From NCBI GenBank assembly GCA_963277665.1, contig OY728122.1, positions 1,543,508,868 to 1,543,572,867 of the forward strand: DNA of 64,000 nt, written 5' to 3'. This document shows, in pieces, positions 11,781 through 25,021 of this stretch. The position numbers and the translations under genes were made by a program. The notes below the pieces were generated by a model. That model worked only from the letters and a program-made list of their open reading frames with translations, had not been told where the DNA came from and made no database searches. The stretch is from Viscum album (lineage: Eukaryota > Streptophyta > Magnoliopsida > Santalales > Viscaceae). Every line of letters starts with the position of its first letter. Position 1 is the stretch's first letter.

Positions 11781-14700
11781 TGAGGAGGTTTAATAGAATG
11801 TATTTATCCTATTACCCTACCATAGGATCTTTTATGAGTCCCATACACCACACATCCCTACTAATATGGAACATATAGTCCCAAAGTACCATGTATAACA
11901 CCCTGATCATTATGACTTTTGGAACTCCAATTCCTTAACTAATATAGGGTAGCTGATTCCCAACCAGTGCTCTGTATCTTTCTAGATCATCCATCAATAC
12001 CGATATGCTAAGTATTTTAGTAGAACCTCCATATATAACCAATCCTTCCATATGATAGATACTCCACCAGGGGTTGAAGGCACTAATAATGCATGTGGCT
12101 AGGCCTGTCACACTGGTAGCATATCACATGATTACTACTTTGAGAGGTCAGACCCCTCCCCTATTTTCCCTATCCACCACCACCCTAGTGAAAATTCCAA
12201 TAATGATGCTTCCTACTATCAGAAGTTGTACCACCAAATTTCCCAACATAAGCCCTTCTCTCACCTACTGAATCATACTTCAAGTTACCCTAAAAAATAA
12301 AACCCTATCCCTACCTCAGAGAACCACTTTAAATGAATGACATTTACTTTGGAATTTATCTCACATCTATGTCAATCATGAAAATACCTAACTGTAGCAA
12401 CCTCATAACCCATAAAAATTGGTTAAAAATTCCTCAAATCAGTGAAGTGTACAGCATAATTCCATACCGACATAATCCCCTTGTACAATCATGTTAAATA
12501 CTTTGTCTTTCCTTTACATAATGGTATTATGATAAAATTACTCCATAAATTTCTCTTGGAATTATTTTTATATCATTCCCATTGACTACTGATCCCAAAA
12601 TTGAATATCCAATCAACATTTCATTGGTCCTAGTAACATGTAATATTCCAAATTTAATCTCTTCATAGGAGGTGTCTCTAAGTGGGTTAGTATCATTTTT
12701 ATGGACTAAATCCAGACTAAAGAAACTTCATGCACACCATCTCTTGCAAACATTAGAGGTTTCTAAAGCTGAAAATATATCATCAGGTCAAACATACTCA
12801 TCATTGCCCACCCTAGGTCTATCTCCATAAACTGTATAAAATGGGAGATGTTATGAGGAAACTTCTCTTCCCTGTATTACCTAAAATCAATTCAGGTTCA
12901 TATTCCACTATTGGTGGAACATTATTGGCGATTTCCTCTTTTCTCCCAATCGATAAACATCACCGTGGTGGCATCTATCTATAATGATGGACACATAGAT
13001 TAAAACATACAACATAGATTTTTCCAAGTTTAGGAAAAAGAAGGCTTACAAATGGCTATAAGGAAACCACTCTTCATACCATATCTCAATGGTTAAAATT
13101 ACATCCCATTTCTACACTCAACCATCCTTATCATGGGCCATGGATAACCTGGGAAAAACCAAACATCCATCATCACAAGCCTTTATTTTCCACCATTTTC
13201 AACCATTTCACTTTGGTAAGTTCATTTCTCAAACCAATTTAAACTCTTTATTAGGAACCACTATTTTAAAATCCAAATAAAACCAAAAAAATAATTTTCA
13301 CTTTCCTATGACAGACCATAAATTTATTTTCTTGAGTGCCTAAAACAATGCATGTCACATAAATCCTCAGTGGTGAAAATTATGGCTGCATATTACAACC
13401 ATGGGACATGCCAATCCAAAAATAAAATGTCAAAAAATAGTGAAATCACAAGATAAGTGTGTCACTCTAGGTTAAATAAAATCCAAATATAAGAGAAATC
13501 ATAAAAAACAATAATCCGACCATTGGTACTTGATTTTTTTCCACACACGGGTAAGATACTCCCAGGAATTATTATATTAATTGACCCAAAAATAATAATA
13601 ATATACTATCTATGCTCCAAAAATATTATTGAATTAGAATATAAAAGATCTAATAAAAAATTGTAATGTTATATACTACTTTTCACTATAACCGGTTCCC
13701 CGTAAGAATTTTCCACATGACCTTAGGGGTGCCTCTCATACTCCAGAGGCTACTGAATCATAGTACAGGTCTGTCGGAACACATTAAGGATAATATAACC
13801 AATTAGAAGAGTGAAAAATAGTGAAAAAATATATAGACAATAACCAAGTATCATTTAATAAATTCCCAAAACTCGGTTATTTCCCACAATAATAAAAATA
13901 AATTTGTTATGTCATAGTGGTGTCATTTTCTAGTAGAAAGAAAATACAATATGATAAGAAAATCCCCAAAATGGGCTAGACACCGCATTCGGTTCCCTCA
14001 TCCATGATCCATCCCAAATCCTGTATCAACACTCTAGTATAGATCCTTTTCTATTATCTTGACATATAACCCTGAAATATGCTTGGGTACCACTTGGAAG
14101 CCCAATCAAGAAGTGAGTAAAACTCAGTAGGACACCACTAATGGTGTCTAAAAAAATATCCAGAATAATAATTGTGTACACAAAAGTGTAGGAAAAAATA
14201 TATTTTTAGGTAAATAAAAGAGGTATCTATTATGCCTAAGAAATCTTGATTCCAGTATAGTACCAACACAAAAAACCTGATTTTTCCAACATTGGAAGCT
14301 TGAACCATATATTAGGGGGTCATATAATATCATAAGAGGATCATCAACCCATGTATCCCAACCATGTGTTTATTTCCTTGACCAACACTGATTCCCAATG
14401 TGGACCTCCAGGACCAACATTTTACATTATTGTGGACCACCTCAACCAACACCCATTCTTAAATGTAGACCACCATGCCCAATATCCCCACGATGGTGTG
14501 AACTTACTTGACCAACACCCATATCAATTTCATCATCAGAGACATATCATATGTTAACATATTTGAAACTTTTTTACTCATTAATACTTCAAGGGGAGTA
14601 CCTCTTCGATTTTTCACAATTCCCAGGGTTCATCACATTCATTACATTTAACCCCAATCCATAAATACCCCATTTTTCATAATTATAAAAAAAATTATTA

Positions 14701-15867
14701 CATGCAAATTCTATCCTTAAACATTTTATTACATTTATCAAATTACAATACATAACTCATTTAAATTATTCATGTCAAGACAAACACCCCTTTATTAATT
14801 ATTAGCAAGCTAAACATAATTACAATTTATTTAATCTCATAAATCCTTTAATTTATCATTGAAAAAAATAAATTCTCATGTTTAAGAGAGTGGATTACCC
14901 CGTGGTTGACCATTGCCTCATCTACTCTTTAATAATAGATCCCTTGAGGGCCATGAAAGGTTGAAAACATTATTTAGACACCCAATTTTTCATTTCCTAG
15001 AATGTAATTAAATGCGCAACATAAAAACACAAGTACACAACCACATACATATGAATAAACATCCTAACTATGCAATATAACGTGTATACCACCATCCTCA
15101 AGATTATAGATATGTATTCAATGAACAATAGCCCTTGATTCATGACCAAACAAACCTTGAAAAAAATTTAATAATCTATTGAAAACAAGGGTTTTAGAGG
15201 CTTTAGAAGGAGAAGAAACAATACACCATGGTGATCCTATAAAATATATGTAATATTAGTGGTAGACTAAACCAGAGTTTATGTTCACAAACAACTGGGC
15301 TACAAATGACTCCAAAATTACGAAGAATGATCCTTGAAAGAGGGGAGGTATCCTAGGACATCATTCAAGATGATGGAGGTAGAAAGGTAAATAAAATCAT
15401 ATAATATACCTTAATGTCCTAGGGGTAAAATGGGACGCCACCTTCAATGAGGTGCATAGTTTGGCCGCACTATTGGTGAAACCGTACACCAACCATGTGG
15501 TACCCTCTAACCAAGAGGGGGCCTAGGTTACATGAATTTTTTTTAATAGAGATTACATGATTCTCAAACCATGCTGAAGCTGTACAATTGTCTCTTTCCG
15601 ATGATTCATGGCATACTAGCCCCTAGAGAATAGGTTTTCAACCACAAACCACCCCCACAAGCCGCATGGACGTGGCACACTATTAGTACAAATCATGATC
15701 AAACCAGTCTCCCATAAAAAAAACTCTTTTATGATTTTATGTATCCTGAAATCCCTTAAAGCCCCATCTCACCTCATACTATCAAGAAGAATCTCATTAA
15801 CCATTATAAAGGGGTTAACTCAAAATTTAAATAGGAATGTTCCTCCTCAAAGTGGTTGTAACTTACA
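11781..15867 (-). repeat. Element D probable 5' LTR (~4.1 kb)
   Basis: The inner edge is set by the primer site. The outer edge is my reading of TGTAAGTTACAACC at 15867 on the minus strand. The following 170 bases match the start of D's 3' LTR at 26814 (both go on to a GAGGAGG-type run and then TTTAAATTTT). Beyond that the match to the 3' LTR fades by eye, so the full extent is less sure than the ends. There is no host coding signal. The region 14350-14560 holds a short repeated motif, TTGACCAACA. Parts of 13680-15540 resemble the H LTR next door. The twin is 54655-58740. Confidence 0.5.
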
Positions 15868-18774
15868 TCCAATAATGATGAAAATTTGGAGATTAATGAA
15901 TAATAACACTTCCAATGTGAAACTATTTCAAAATTTTCAATATTAATCACACTAGATATTGAAAACATATAATAACCAACAAATTCACATGTAGAGAATA
16001 GTTATAATTGAAATTTCCTGGCCTCAATGTACATAAAACCATTAGTTGGATATGTTTCCACATATCCTCAAGTGTGCCTCCATGTACAACTGTTGCTACC
16101 AACCAATAGTGACGGTCTCATTGTGGTATAGTGGGGAGACTATACACTCATTATCAGAGTACAACATTGGAATAATAGATGATAAATAAATCACTCAACA
16201 ATGTAAGTAGTATAAATTTAGATAGAGCATAGGAATATAAATATAATAACAGATAAAATTGCTAATACCAACTATATAATGTGAATTCATGTCCATTGAA
16301 TCCTATAAAATGAAAAGTAGGTAATGATACGAAAGTTAATACTATTCCACACATGAAAAACCGGAAAAGAATAAAAATCCTGAATGGTGGTCTCCATGAG
16401 AATTTTGATTAATAGTTCAATCCTTTACTCTAAATATCTTATGTACAATTCACAATACAAGCAATAAACCATGGACCTATGAACATGATATTTTCTTGGG
16501 TTCCCCAGTGTCATGGTGGCTTGAGTAGGTTTTGAGATATAATTAGTAAGACACCACCAATGGTTTCTATATCGTAATTGATTCTATGAATATAAATATA
16601 TACATGTGCATGGATGATAAATGAACTAAATATAAATAAATAAATAAATACAATAAGTCAGGCTCACATTCCTCAAGGACACCTAGCCGACCATACCTTC
16701 ATCATCCTAAATCTAAATTCCTCATAATATATATATATATGTATATATGTATATATATGTATTATAATCCTAGTGATGTTTATAGAAATATACATGGATA
16801 TATATTATAAGCTAGGACCCAGGGTGTAATACTAGTGTCATGCGTAACACTACTCATAGTAATATTAAGTGTCTTAGAAAAATAAATAAGGGATGGCATG
16901 CCGGAGGATCATATTCAATATAGGCAGGCATGGTGAGTATTGTAATCAATATAAGATTCCTTGCTGAGTATCATATTGAACAAAAAGGAGGGTCAAACCG
17001 AACCTCATAATCAAGGGGGCATGGAATGTCATGCCCAACAACCCAAGTGATGTGAACATCATGGAAACCTCCTTGACCAAGGGGGTGTGGCCATTCATAT
17101 GTAACGACCCTACATGGGTCCCCTTTAGTCATTAAGAATTATATGTTAATCTATTTTCCTTATAAGCCTTTACCCCGATGTTCCATAATGAAGAAACCAT
17201 CATTGATAAAAGAGAATTAGATCCTTTTAATACAATCCATTTGTCCTTTTGAAATAGGCCATGTGATTATCCATTTGATTTATATATTTTATTTATAAAA
17301 AGGTAAAAATCCATGCTTATAAGCATGCCAAAACACAATTTAATTATAAAATAATTAATAATTCCATAACCATAACCCTTCCATCCAAATTTAAATATAA
17401 AAAATAGGTTGAAGTATGACTAAAAGTATTGGGGGCCATGTGAACTATTCATAACCATGGACACTAAACATGCAAGGGTTAAATATAATCCATACTAACA
17501 TGCATTCCACAACTAGTTATCAAGTTCATTTAATAATAGAATGTGCCAACCCCTTAGGTAGTGGTTCAACCACTAGGACATAATATAGTGGTTCAATTCA
17601 CCCTTTCATTTTATAATTAATCATCACATTTATATTTTAAAAGACAACTCACCTCAATAAGGGGTTTTGTTAGAAAATTATTATTTCATTAATAGATTCC
17701 AAGGGTCAAACCCTAAAGTGTGGTTTACATTGAGGGAGAAAACCTTCAATGAATCAATTCAGTGGTAGAATCCATTTAATTCAAGGAATTAGGTTTTACA
17801 CATTTATGTTTCAATTTTAGAGGAAATAATGATTAATTAATCTGTAAAAAATGGAATAAATTAATAATTCGACCAAACATTGGGGAATGTTACAGAACAC
17901 CTACCTTATACCAAAGATGGTCCACTCATCTAATATCATTGTTTTATTAGGACGGTTTGAGAGATATTAATGAAACATAAATTAAATCATTAAATAGGAT
18001 GAATTATATTAGATGAAGATAGTGAATGAGGTGAGAAGATAAACATTGAAAGGAAGAGTGAGGAGTGATAGACACACTCATATGATTCCAACGTGATGAC
18101 CATCACTCAAAATAGCGGCTAGATGGAGGTGATATCTCTATATTGATGAGACGATAGGAGAGGAGGAGATCCATTGGAGGCTTTTTATGTATGGTTAAGT
18201 GAAGTGGAATAGGAGAAAAAATAAACTAAAAAAGTAGGGAAAATAGTTGTTTTTTACCCATTTAATGAGGCGCATGTCCTGGACACATGGTTGGTAAAAC
18301 CGTGCGCTTACTATGCTTCAACCACTTGCCAAGGAGGGGACTCAAAAAAGTTGTCCACATGAATCGACAAACTATTCACAACCTATGTAAAAGTCCTATA
18401 TCAAGGTGATTGCAGAACCTGCACGACTATTGAGCTTCTCTCACACCATTATGCCAAACCACATGATACCTGTAGCTCCACTAGACCAAACAAATAGTTT
18501 CCTTTAGATTTCCTCATGATCTAATAAAAAAAGTGTACCTTTTTCATCCTACTACAGATCTATGTTTTTAAGGCCCAACACCCCCTAACACTTGACATAA
18601 CAATGAAGGATCCTCTAATGGCTTATATCAAGTCTAAATACAACACATTAGAGTATCCCAACTATTGTAATTTCATTCTGAATCTTAGATCACAATTTAT
18701 ATCGACCACCAAATTGAAAATTCATATTCCTTTGAAAGTTTCATCTAATCCAAAAAACAAGGGACACTAAAATA
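15868..18774 (-). repeat. Element H: 3' LTR, cut by D
   Basis: On the minus strand an LTR start follows a gypsy-type internal end. The sequence TTTGGGGATGAGAATTTATAAGGTAGGGA is the usual end-of-pol and purine tract, and is followed by TATTTTAGTGTCCC; copy 2 has the canonical TG at 61632. Running down to 15868, it resembles D's LTR in patches, for example 16540-16590 with 14115-14160 and 18260-18340 with 15450-15530. The stretch stops at D's outer edge, which fits D having inserted into this LTR. No coding capacity is seen. Confidence 0.5.
16718..16766. repeat. TA/TATG microsatellite
   Basis: A run of AT dinucleotides is interrupted by GTATATAT units. The twin at about 59600-59625 is shorter and lacks the two internal GT-bearing units. 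This is a length polymorphism between the duplicated copies. A small AAAT run lies just upstream at about 16633-16650. Confidence 0.85.
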
Positions 18775-21216
18775 TCCCTACCTTATAAATTCTCATCCCC
18801 AAATATCCTTTGGGGATTAATAAAAAACACTAGACATTATCATTACATGAAGTTTCATCCAAATATCTGTGTTGTGTTTTAAAATGTTGATTCTCTTCCA
18901 CGAATCACCTCAATCATACGGTACATAATCCATTAAAACTAAATCCAATGCTCATTTTCTGAATGGAAACATCAAGATGATGGTTACCCAGGACCATCAT
19001 ACTAAAACCATTATTACATCATTATTTCTTTAATATCTTATCCTATGGTGCTTCCCACCATAGATTATAGAATTTAACAGCCAACCATGAGCCATGATAC
19101 TTCCCACCACCGATATTGCATATTTATGCTTTCCCATAATGTTCTAGTGATTATCACTCTAGGATTATCAGCTTGAAAGAATGTCCAATACCAGTCAAAC
19201 TCATTTATCTAGGTCAAGATAGTAATCCATAAGATACTTAGTTGACTCACGCTACACTTACCTTGCCCCGACGATGTTTGAGAAATGGTTCCTCACCAAA
19301 TATGTTCCTTATGGAATAATATTGAAAGTCGAGCCACATCCAATTTCTTATTATAGAAAACATTCAGCTTATATGGATAGTGTAACACAATTATTAACAT
19401 GAAACCTTCTCCCAAGCCTCCTTGCATTTACTTTTAAAATGTCTACTAATGCTCATTTCCAACTTCTAATTAAATCTAAAATTCATACATTCCATTAAGT
19501 TATAATTCCTTCACACAAATGTTTATGCATACCCAATCGAACACACTTGGATTGTCACCCTTAAAACATACCATCCTTGCTCGACTAAAGTCTAAGTAAC
19601 CTCATAATAATCAAATAGTGTCAAAAGATATCATCTTAGGTAATCCTCACTTTAGAATTTGCAAGTGAGATGTCTCTAAAAATCCAAAACATCCACATAT
19701 CAGGTGCACTAGTTGGGATGAACTATATTTAAATTTAGAATGGATTATAAATGATTCGATCCCAAAGTTCACAGGATTCTTTCCAGATGGGCTACATGAA
19801 CTCCCATATTCCAAGATTACTCTAATAGTATTTCAAGAATTACTAGGTAGTCTTGAGACACTTCCATCATAACCTAGCTGATGTGTACGACTGGGTTTTC
19901 AACTAACCATACCCATATACCCAAATAAATAGAAACATAAATAATTAGGGTCAACTATTTTATAATAGTAGAAGAACTAATAATGGTCGACTTTTTTTAA
20001 AAGATCTCAACTTCAACTAATGACACATCAACAACCTGACCATGATACCTCCACCTACCGGGCCAACCCACAATCACTTAATCATGACCACCTATGTCCA
20101 ACCCGAATTGATTTTTTCTTTAAAAGTTGTGTTGAATTCTAACCACAACATTGTTGTGCTGGCTCCCAGGCACCGATATATTGAAATCCCACTAACCTCT
20201 TGTGAATTCCAAATAAACTTTAACCATTTTTGAATGTTTCTTCTTGGTTGTGTTCCTTATAATTATAAGGAAACACACTTGTCATATTTAATCAATTATC
20301 ACTATATTTGGAGTGTCCTAGTCATCATATTTATTGAAAACAGAAATCCCATGACACATGCTCCATCGACCACTGACTTTGGGTCCTATACATTGCAAAC
20401 AAATCTTTTTTCGAAGCACTCATTTGAAATGAGAAGGAAACTAGCTACATAAAAGTGTTCTAGAATATATTTTATTTATATGTAAGCATGACACTCTTCC
20501 CACGTTATATCCACACACAATATAATATCAGGTGTAAAAGGAAAAACAACTAACTAGTGTGTTAGAGCAACTAATCCTCTATATGACATCATCTCAAGCA
20601 TTAGGACTAGTTAGATTTCTTCTCGGTCCAAGGACAAACTACTCTAGATATGACCCATGGATGCTACATAACAATTCATTTCTTTAACGATTTCCTCTGA
20701 AATCCATTGGTTCGTTGTACCATTAATGTAACATGATGGGTACTACATGTAGCAACACATATTACCCCAAGATTCATTTTCACAATAGTTACTATTTTGA
20801 AATTATTCATAGGCTTATAGATATGAATAATATTATTAAATAGGTCATTAAGATATATATTTTTGTTATACATGATTTCCATTTTTTTTGTTTGTCAAGA
20901 AATAAGCTAAGGATTTTTGCATCTCAATTTTTCTTCATTGAGATTTTATTTGTATTCACAGCTTGTTAAAATTTATGGTGTTTATATTGGCCATATATTT
21001 TATTTTTTAAATTTTCTGGAAATTTAATGGATTTATATGGATATCTCATATTATATATTACATGGTCCTTTGATTCAAATGATACCAAACCTATTAGGGT
21101 TTTTGTTTACCCAATTTATTTATATTGGGGCCAGAAACATATTTATTGGGAATGCTAATTTAATATTATTTTATTCAACCATTTCTATATTGTTATTGTA
21201 TTTAATATTTTACTTT
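18775..21216 (-). other. Beyond the H LTR: H internal remains and unassigned sequence
   Basis: The first 30 bases are the end of H's internal region and its purine tract (minus strand). Past about 18900 I cannot assign domains. Short open frames at 20234-20452 (+) and 20676-20882 (-) have counterparts in copy 2, but this reflects shared descent and no family motif is seen. A 21-base inverted repeat (CCCAAT...ATTGGGG) lies near 21111-21130. About 80 bp here (18881-18960) are missing from copy 2. Confidence 0.4.
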
Positions 21217-24200
21217 GAGTAAATTATTATCTAAATCAAATACCCATTTCTATGTATGGTGTTAGTTGATGGATGATTACAGTGAAAGATATTCCTTTTA
21301 TTGATTGTGGAAATTATTGACATAACAGTTTACCCAATATTCTATATGTTTTTAGTTTGAGGGACGATTAGATAGAGAGATATTCCATTTATTTATTTAA
21401 AAAATTATTGACTTCACTATATACCTTTTACACTATAAAATTTTATATTTATTGATCCTTATATAAGAATCTATTCCATTTATTGCTTGAGGAAGTATTG
21501 ATAGTCTATATACATTTCATTTTATTATGTATTTTAATTTATTACTGAAGAATTTTGGTTTTTTATTGTATATTTTATTCATTAATTCATATGATGAGGG
21601 CATGGGGATTACTTTTTGGCATGTGAGGCCTATAATTTCCCCCTCGATTCAACAGTAGGTCTCATGAAACAAACTAGACTAGGTATTCAATATATTTCTG
21701 GACACTTATTTATAATGTCTTGATACAGGACCTTAAAGGTATGTTTATGATGTATAAGATCAAAGTCTTGTTTGAAATATTATGATGTTTAGAATAATGA
21801 ATTATGGAATTATAGAACTGGTTATTTATAACCATATGATTATTTATAGTGTTGTGTCATCAATGGATTTTTAAAGATTATGTGATTTTTTATATGAAAT
21901 TATTTTATTATCGTTTATTAACTTCCATATTATTCATTCCTCGTTTATTCTATAATAACTTCTACTTTCTTCTTTACCATAGTAATAATTTTATCTCATC
22001 CTTATTTGGTTTCTATTTCCAAAGGTTATTAAGAAAGTTATTTCACATGATTTATCTTGAATAACATATCATGTGTGGAGATTTTTTTAGAGATGATGAT
22101 GAATTATTATGGATTAATTAGTTCCTAATAAAATGGGGAAACATGGCCATTCATTGAGAATAACATGGTCTTTATTAGTTTATGATTTTTACCAATTATG
22201 TAAATCTATAAAAGTATGTGGTTTTGGGAATTTACTATTAAAAACTATTTTATTTAAGACATAAAAAAATTAGGTAGTTATGTATGATATCTATATTTTG
22301 TATCAAATGTAGTATTTAGAGTATATGTTTTCAGCACCTAATACGGGAGGGTTATTTTTTGGCACCACATTTTTTATAAGTATAAATTTGAATCACTTAA
22401 AATGAATATAATTATTGTTACATGAATGGTCCCTTCTTGGAAGAATACCAATATGTCTTCTCTAAAACTAAATCTTATTCTCATGTATATAGGAGACAAA
22501 AACTATAGAAGAATCAAAGAAATAAATGTGATTTATCCTTGAGGAGTAAAAAATGGAATAAAGTTTCTTAGAATATTACTCCCAAGAATTAAGTGATGAA
22601 ATATGAGAAATATGTACCACCATATAAGAGTTTATTTAAATACTATTTTATAAAATAAAATAACATGGACCATTTAAAATTTTTCATGAAGATCAATATT
22701 CAGGGGTGCAAGTTGAACCTAAAAATGAGCCAATCAACGAATGGAACAGGAGGATTTGTATGGTTAAAGAAATTGCATATGATAAATTTTAAAAGTTTCC
22801 TAAGAAGATTATCCAAAAATCTTATGATCTGTGTGAAAGGTGAAAGAAGGAAGGAAATATAGACATTAAATTCATTACATAGATACCTATTCAAAATGCG
22901 ATTAAAATTGATTAAGTAAAATATAAATTATTTTATATTTATTTTTTAAAACTATAATTACACAAAAATTAGTATGGTATACATTATATATAAAGAGTTT
23001 ATAATCATATTACTTGATAAGTAAAAAAGATGCTAAATAGAAAGTTATATATCAGAATAATCAAAATTATTTAGTTAATAATGTGAAAAATCCAATTCCA
23101 TAGAGGAGGAAAGATACAAACAAGGATACCATGATATATTAATATGTTTATATTTATAAACAAATGAGAGTTAAATAATGAAGTTCTCATAAATCTTATA
23201 TCCATAAAGGAAGGAGCATCTGGGTTGATGAAAAATTATCAACCTATTTCTTACAACTAAGAAGAGGAGGAAGAAAAACCTTATTCCCATATCATTGTAT
23301 ATGTGCATATATGATTGGAATTGAAGGTATCATTATGAAAAGGGTGTAAATATATTATATATATAATTTTAAATATGGGTAATGTAAAAACAATCATTTT
23401 TTACTGATATTTCAATTTTTATTCATTTTCATATGGTATCATACATGAACTGATATTTATATTTCTTGGAGAATATTTCTAATTGAATATTACCATGGTG
23501 AAGTTGAATGGAAATCATCCCTTAAGGGGAGCAATTAATGAGGATGATATAAGATATTTACAATTTTTTTTTGAAATATAAATTCTATACAACCCCAATA
23601 AAAGACAAATTTTGATATATTATTTTTACTCTCCTAACTCTCTCTTTTTTTATAATTACCATATTATCAAATTAGGATGACAGTATAAACAAAATAAGGA
23701 ATAAAAACAACTTTGAATTGAATTTTTTGATGTGTTTTATATGGGTGAGTTTATCTTTACAAAATTCACTCATAATAAAATAATACAGGTTCAAAAAAAC
23801 GCGAATTCAGAGTTTGTGTCCCATTATAAATTTTTATGGAAAACATAAATTATTTAGTAAATTAATTCATGTTTTCTAAACTAATTTGGTTATAAAGATA
23901 ATATTTACACTATTGTTTTTGTGTATTTGAATTATTTAATACCCACCAATTTAAAAATTTGGGATAACATGCATAATTTTTGTATTTTATTCGTGTTTTG
24001 AGCTTAAATGTTGAAATTTATTTGTTTAGTAATTTTAATAATTTTTCATCACTTCTAAAATTTAAGAATAACAGTTTATATATTTAAACAAATTGAGAAT
24101 TGTTTTTTGGATTCTTTTTTTCAGGGTAATAAACATCTTAAACTAGACCAAGTAATCCTTCAAACATCATGGGGAAAAAATAAACTAGTTAATATAGAAA

Positions 24201-24970
24201 ATATTTTTGGTTGATAGAACCTACCAATCCGTATAAAATGATTCATATATCAAGGTACATGAAACCAAATGGGGTTATTATAGATGAATATAAAATAAAA
24301 CATAGATAACCATGTGAAATTTTATTTTTTTGGAGAAAATATTTTATTAAGAATGTCTATACATGAATCAAATTTGAGGAATATAAAAATTCCCTTCAGC
24401 TAGAAAAATATAGATTTAGTAACTTGGGTATAAATTTTTTTACACTCATCCAAAGGATTTGAAATTTTAATGGTACATGAAAATTTTATAACAACTATCT
24501 ATCAACTGGAGGATAAGATACTTAAAATTCTACCACATTATACTATCACAAAATTTCTTTCCAAAATTCAACTTTTACAATGTTCATCCATTTTTAAAAA
24601 TTTCAACTTGATTTTGAAAATTATACCATTTTAGAAATACCAAAATCCTGATATTTTTCAAAATCATTAATTTGAAACAATTTAAACATTTTTCAAAAAT
24701 AAAAACATTGGAAAAAATAATACATCGTTACTCAAAATGAAATTTTCTCTCCTATTGGGGAGCCATTTATATAACAAATTTCATGATTATATCATTGTCT
24801 GAACCCATGAAAATGAGATTCCAATTTATATAAGTTTCTCTAAAACACTTATGTACCAAACTCACCGGTAACTTGAAGTTTAGCATAAAAAGGTTAGCTA
24901 CGTCATTTTATACTCTACATTTCAAGTCCCAACAATCCTACTCCTTCCTACAAAACAAGATTATACCACT
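21217..24970. other. Unassigned AT-rich sequence present once in the window
   Basis: I see no gene, RNA or clear repeat family here. Its twin would lie past 64000. One weak coding-like stretch is at 22665-22860. Part of this span may be D's 3' LTR and the rest of H, since about 4 kb of LTR is expected below 26814, but I could not align it with the 5' LTR by eye. Confidence 0.35.
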
Positions 24971-25021
24971 TGTAACATTCTGCCCCTACACATTTTCTTG
25001 AGAAGGTGGGAGGACGTTACA
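24971..25021. other. 51-bp segment bounded by TGTAAC...GTTACA
   Basis: The segment starts TGTAACATTCTGCCCC and ends GGAGGACGTTACA, so both ends look like LTR termini facing each other. There is no purine tract or primer site on either side. It may be a junction left by recombination between LTR ends, or chance. Confidence 0.3.

Larger units (their letters stand above)
1..21216 (+). repeat. Copy 1 of a large tandem segmental duplication
   Basis: This stretch matches 34682-64000 from end to end in the same orientation. Base 1 pairs with 34682 and base 21216 pairs with 64000, where the window stops. The match covers D, E, the H LTR and the sequence beyond. Apart from the 8 kb element G in copy 2, a replaced patch at 3831-3924 and an 80-bp deletion near 61740, the two are collinear. 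In a 60-base sample (181-240) I count 4 differences. The copies are head to tail, 34,681 bp apart, so the true unit runs on to about 34681. Confidence 0.93.

Noticed and set aside
14350..14557. 68-codon frame rich in His/Pro/Asn, shared with 57226-57432
   Set aside because: It reads through the TTGACCAACA repeat of the D LTR; composition follows from the repeat and the sharing from the duplication.
17101..17893. Solo LTR candidate bounded by TGTAACGACCC and AATGTTACA
   Set aside because: There is no target-site duplication (TCATA against GAACA). The related D LTR has homologous sequence on both sides and at the proposed left edge (CATATGTTAAC), so this is part of the H LTR.
20676..20882. Minus-strand frame conserved with 63458-63664
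   Set aside because: The match is no better than that of surrounding non-coding DNA in the duplication and no family motif is present.
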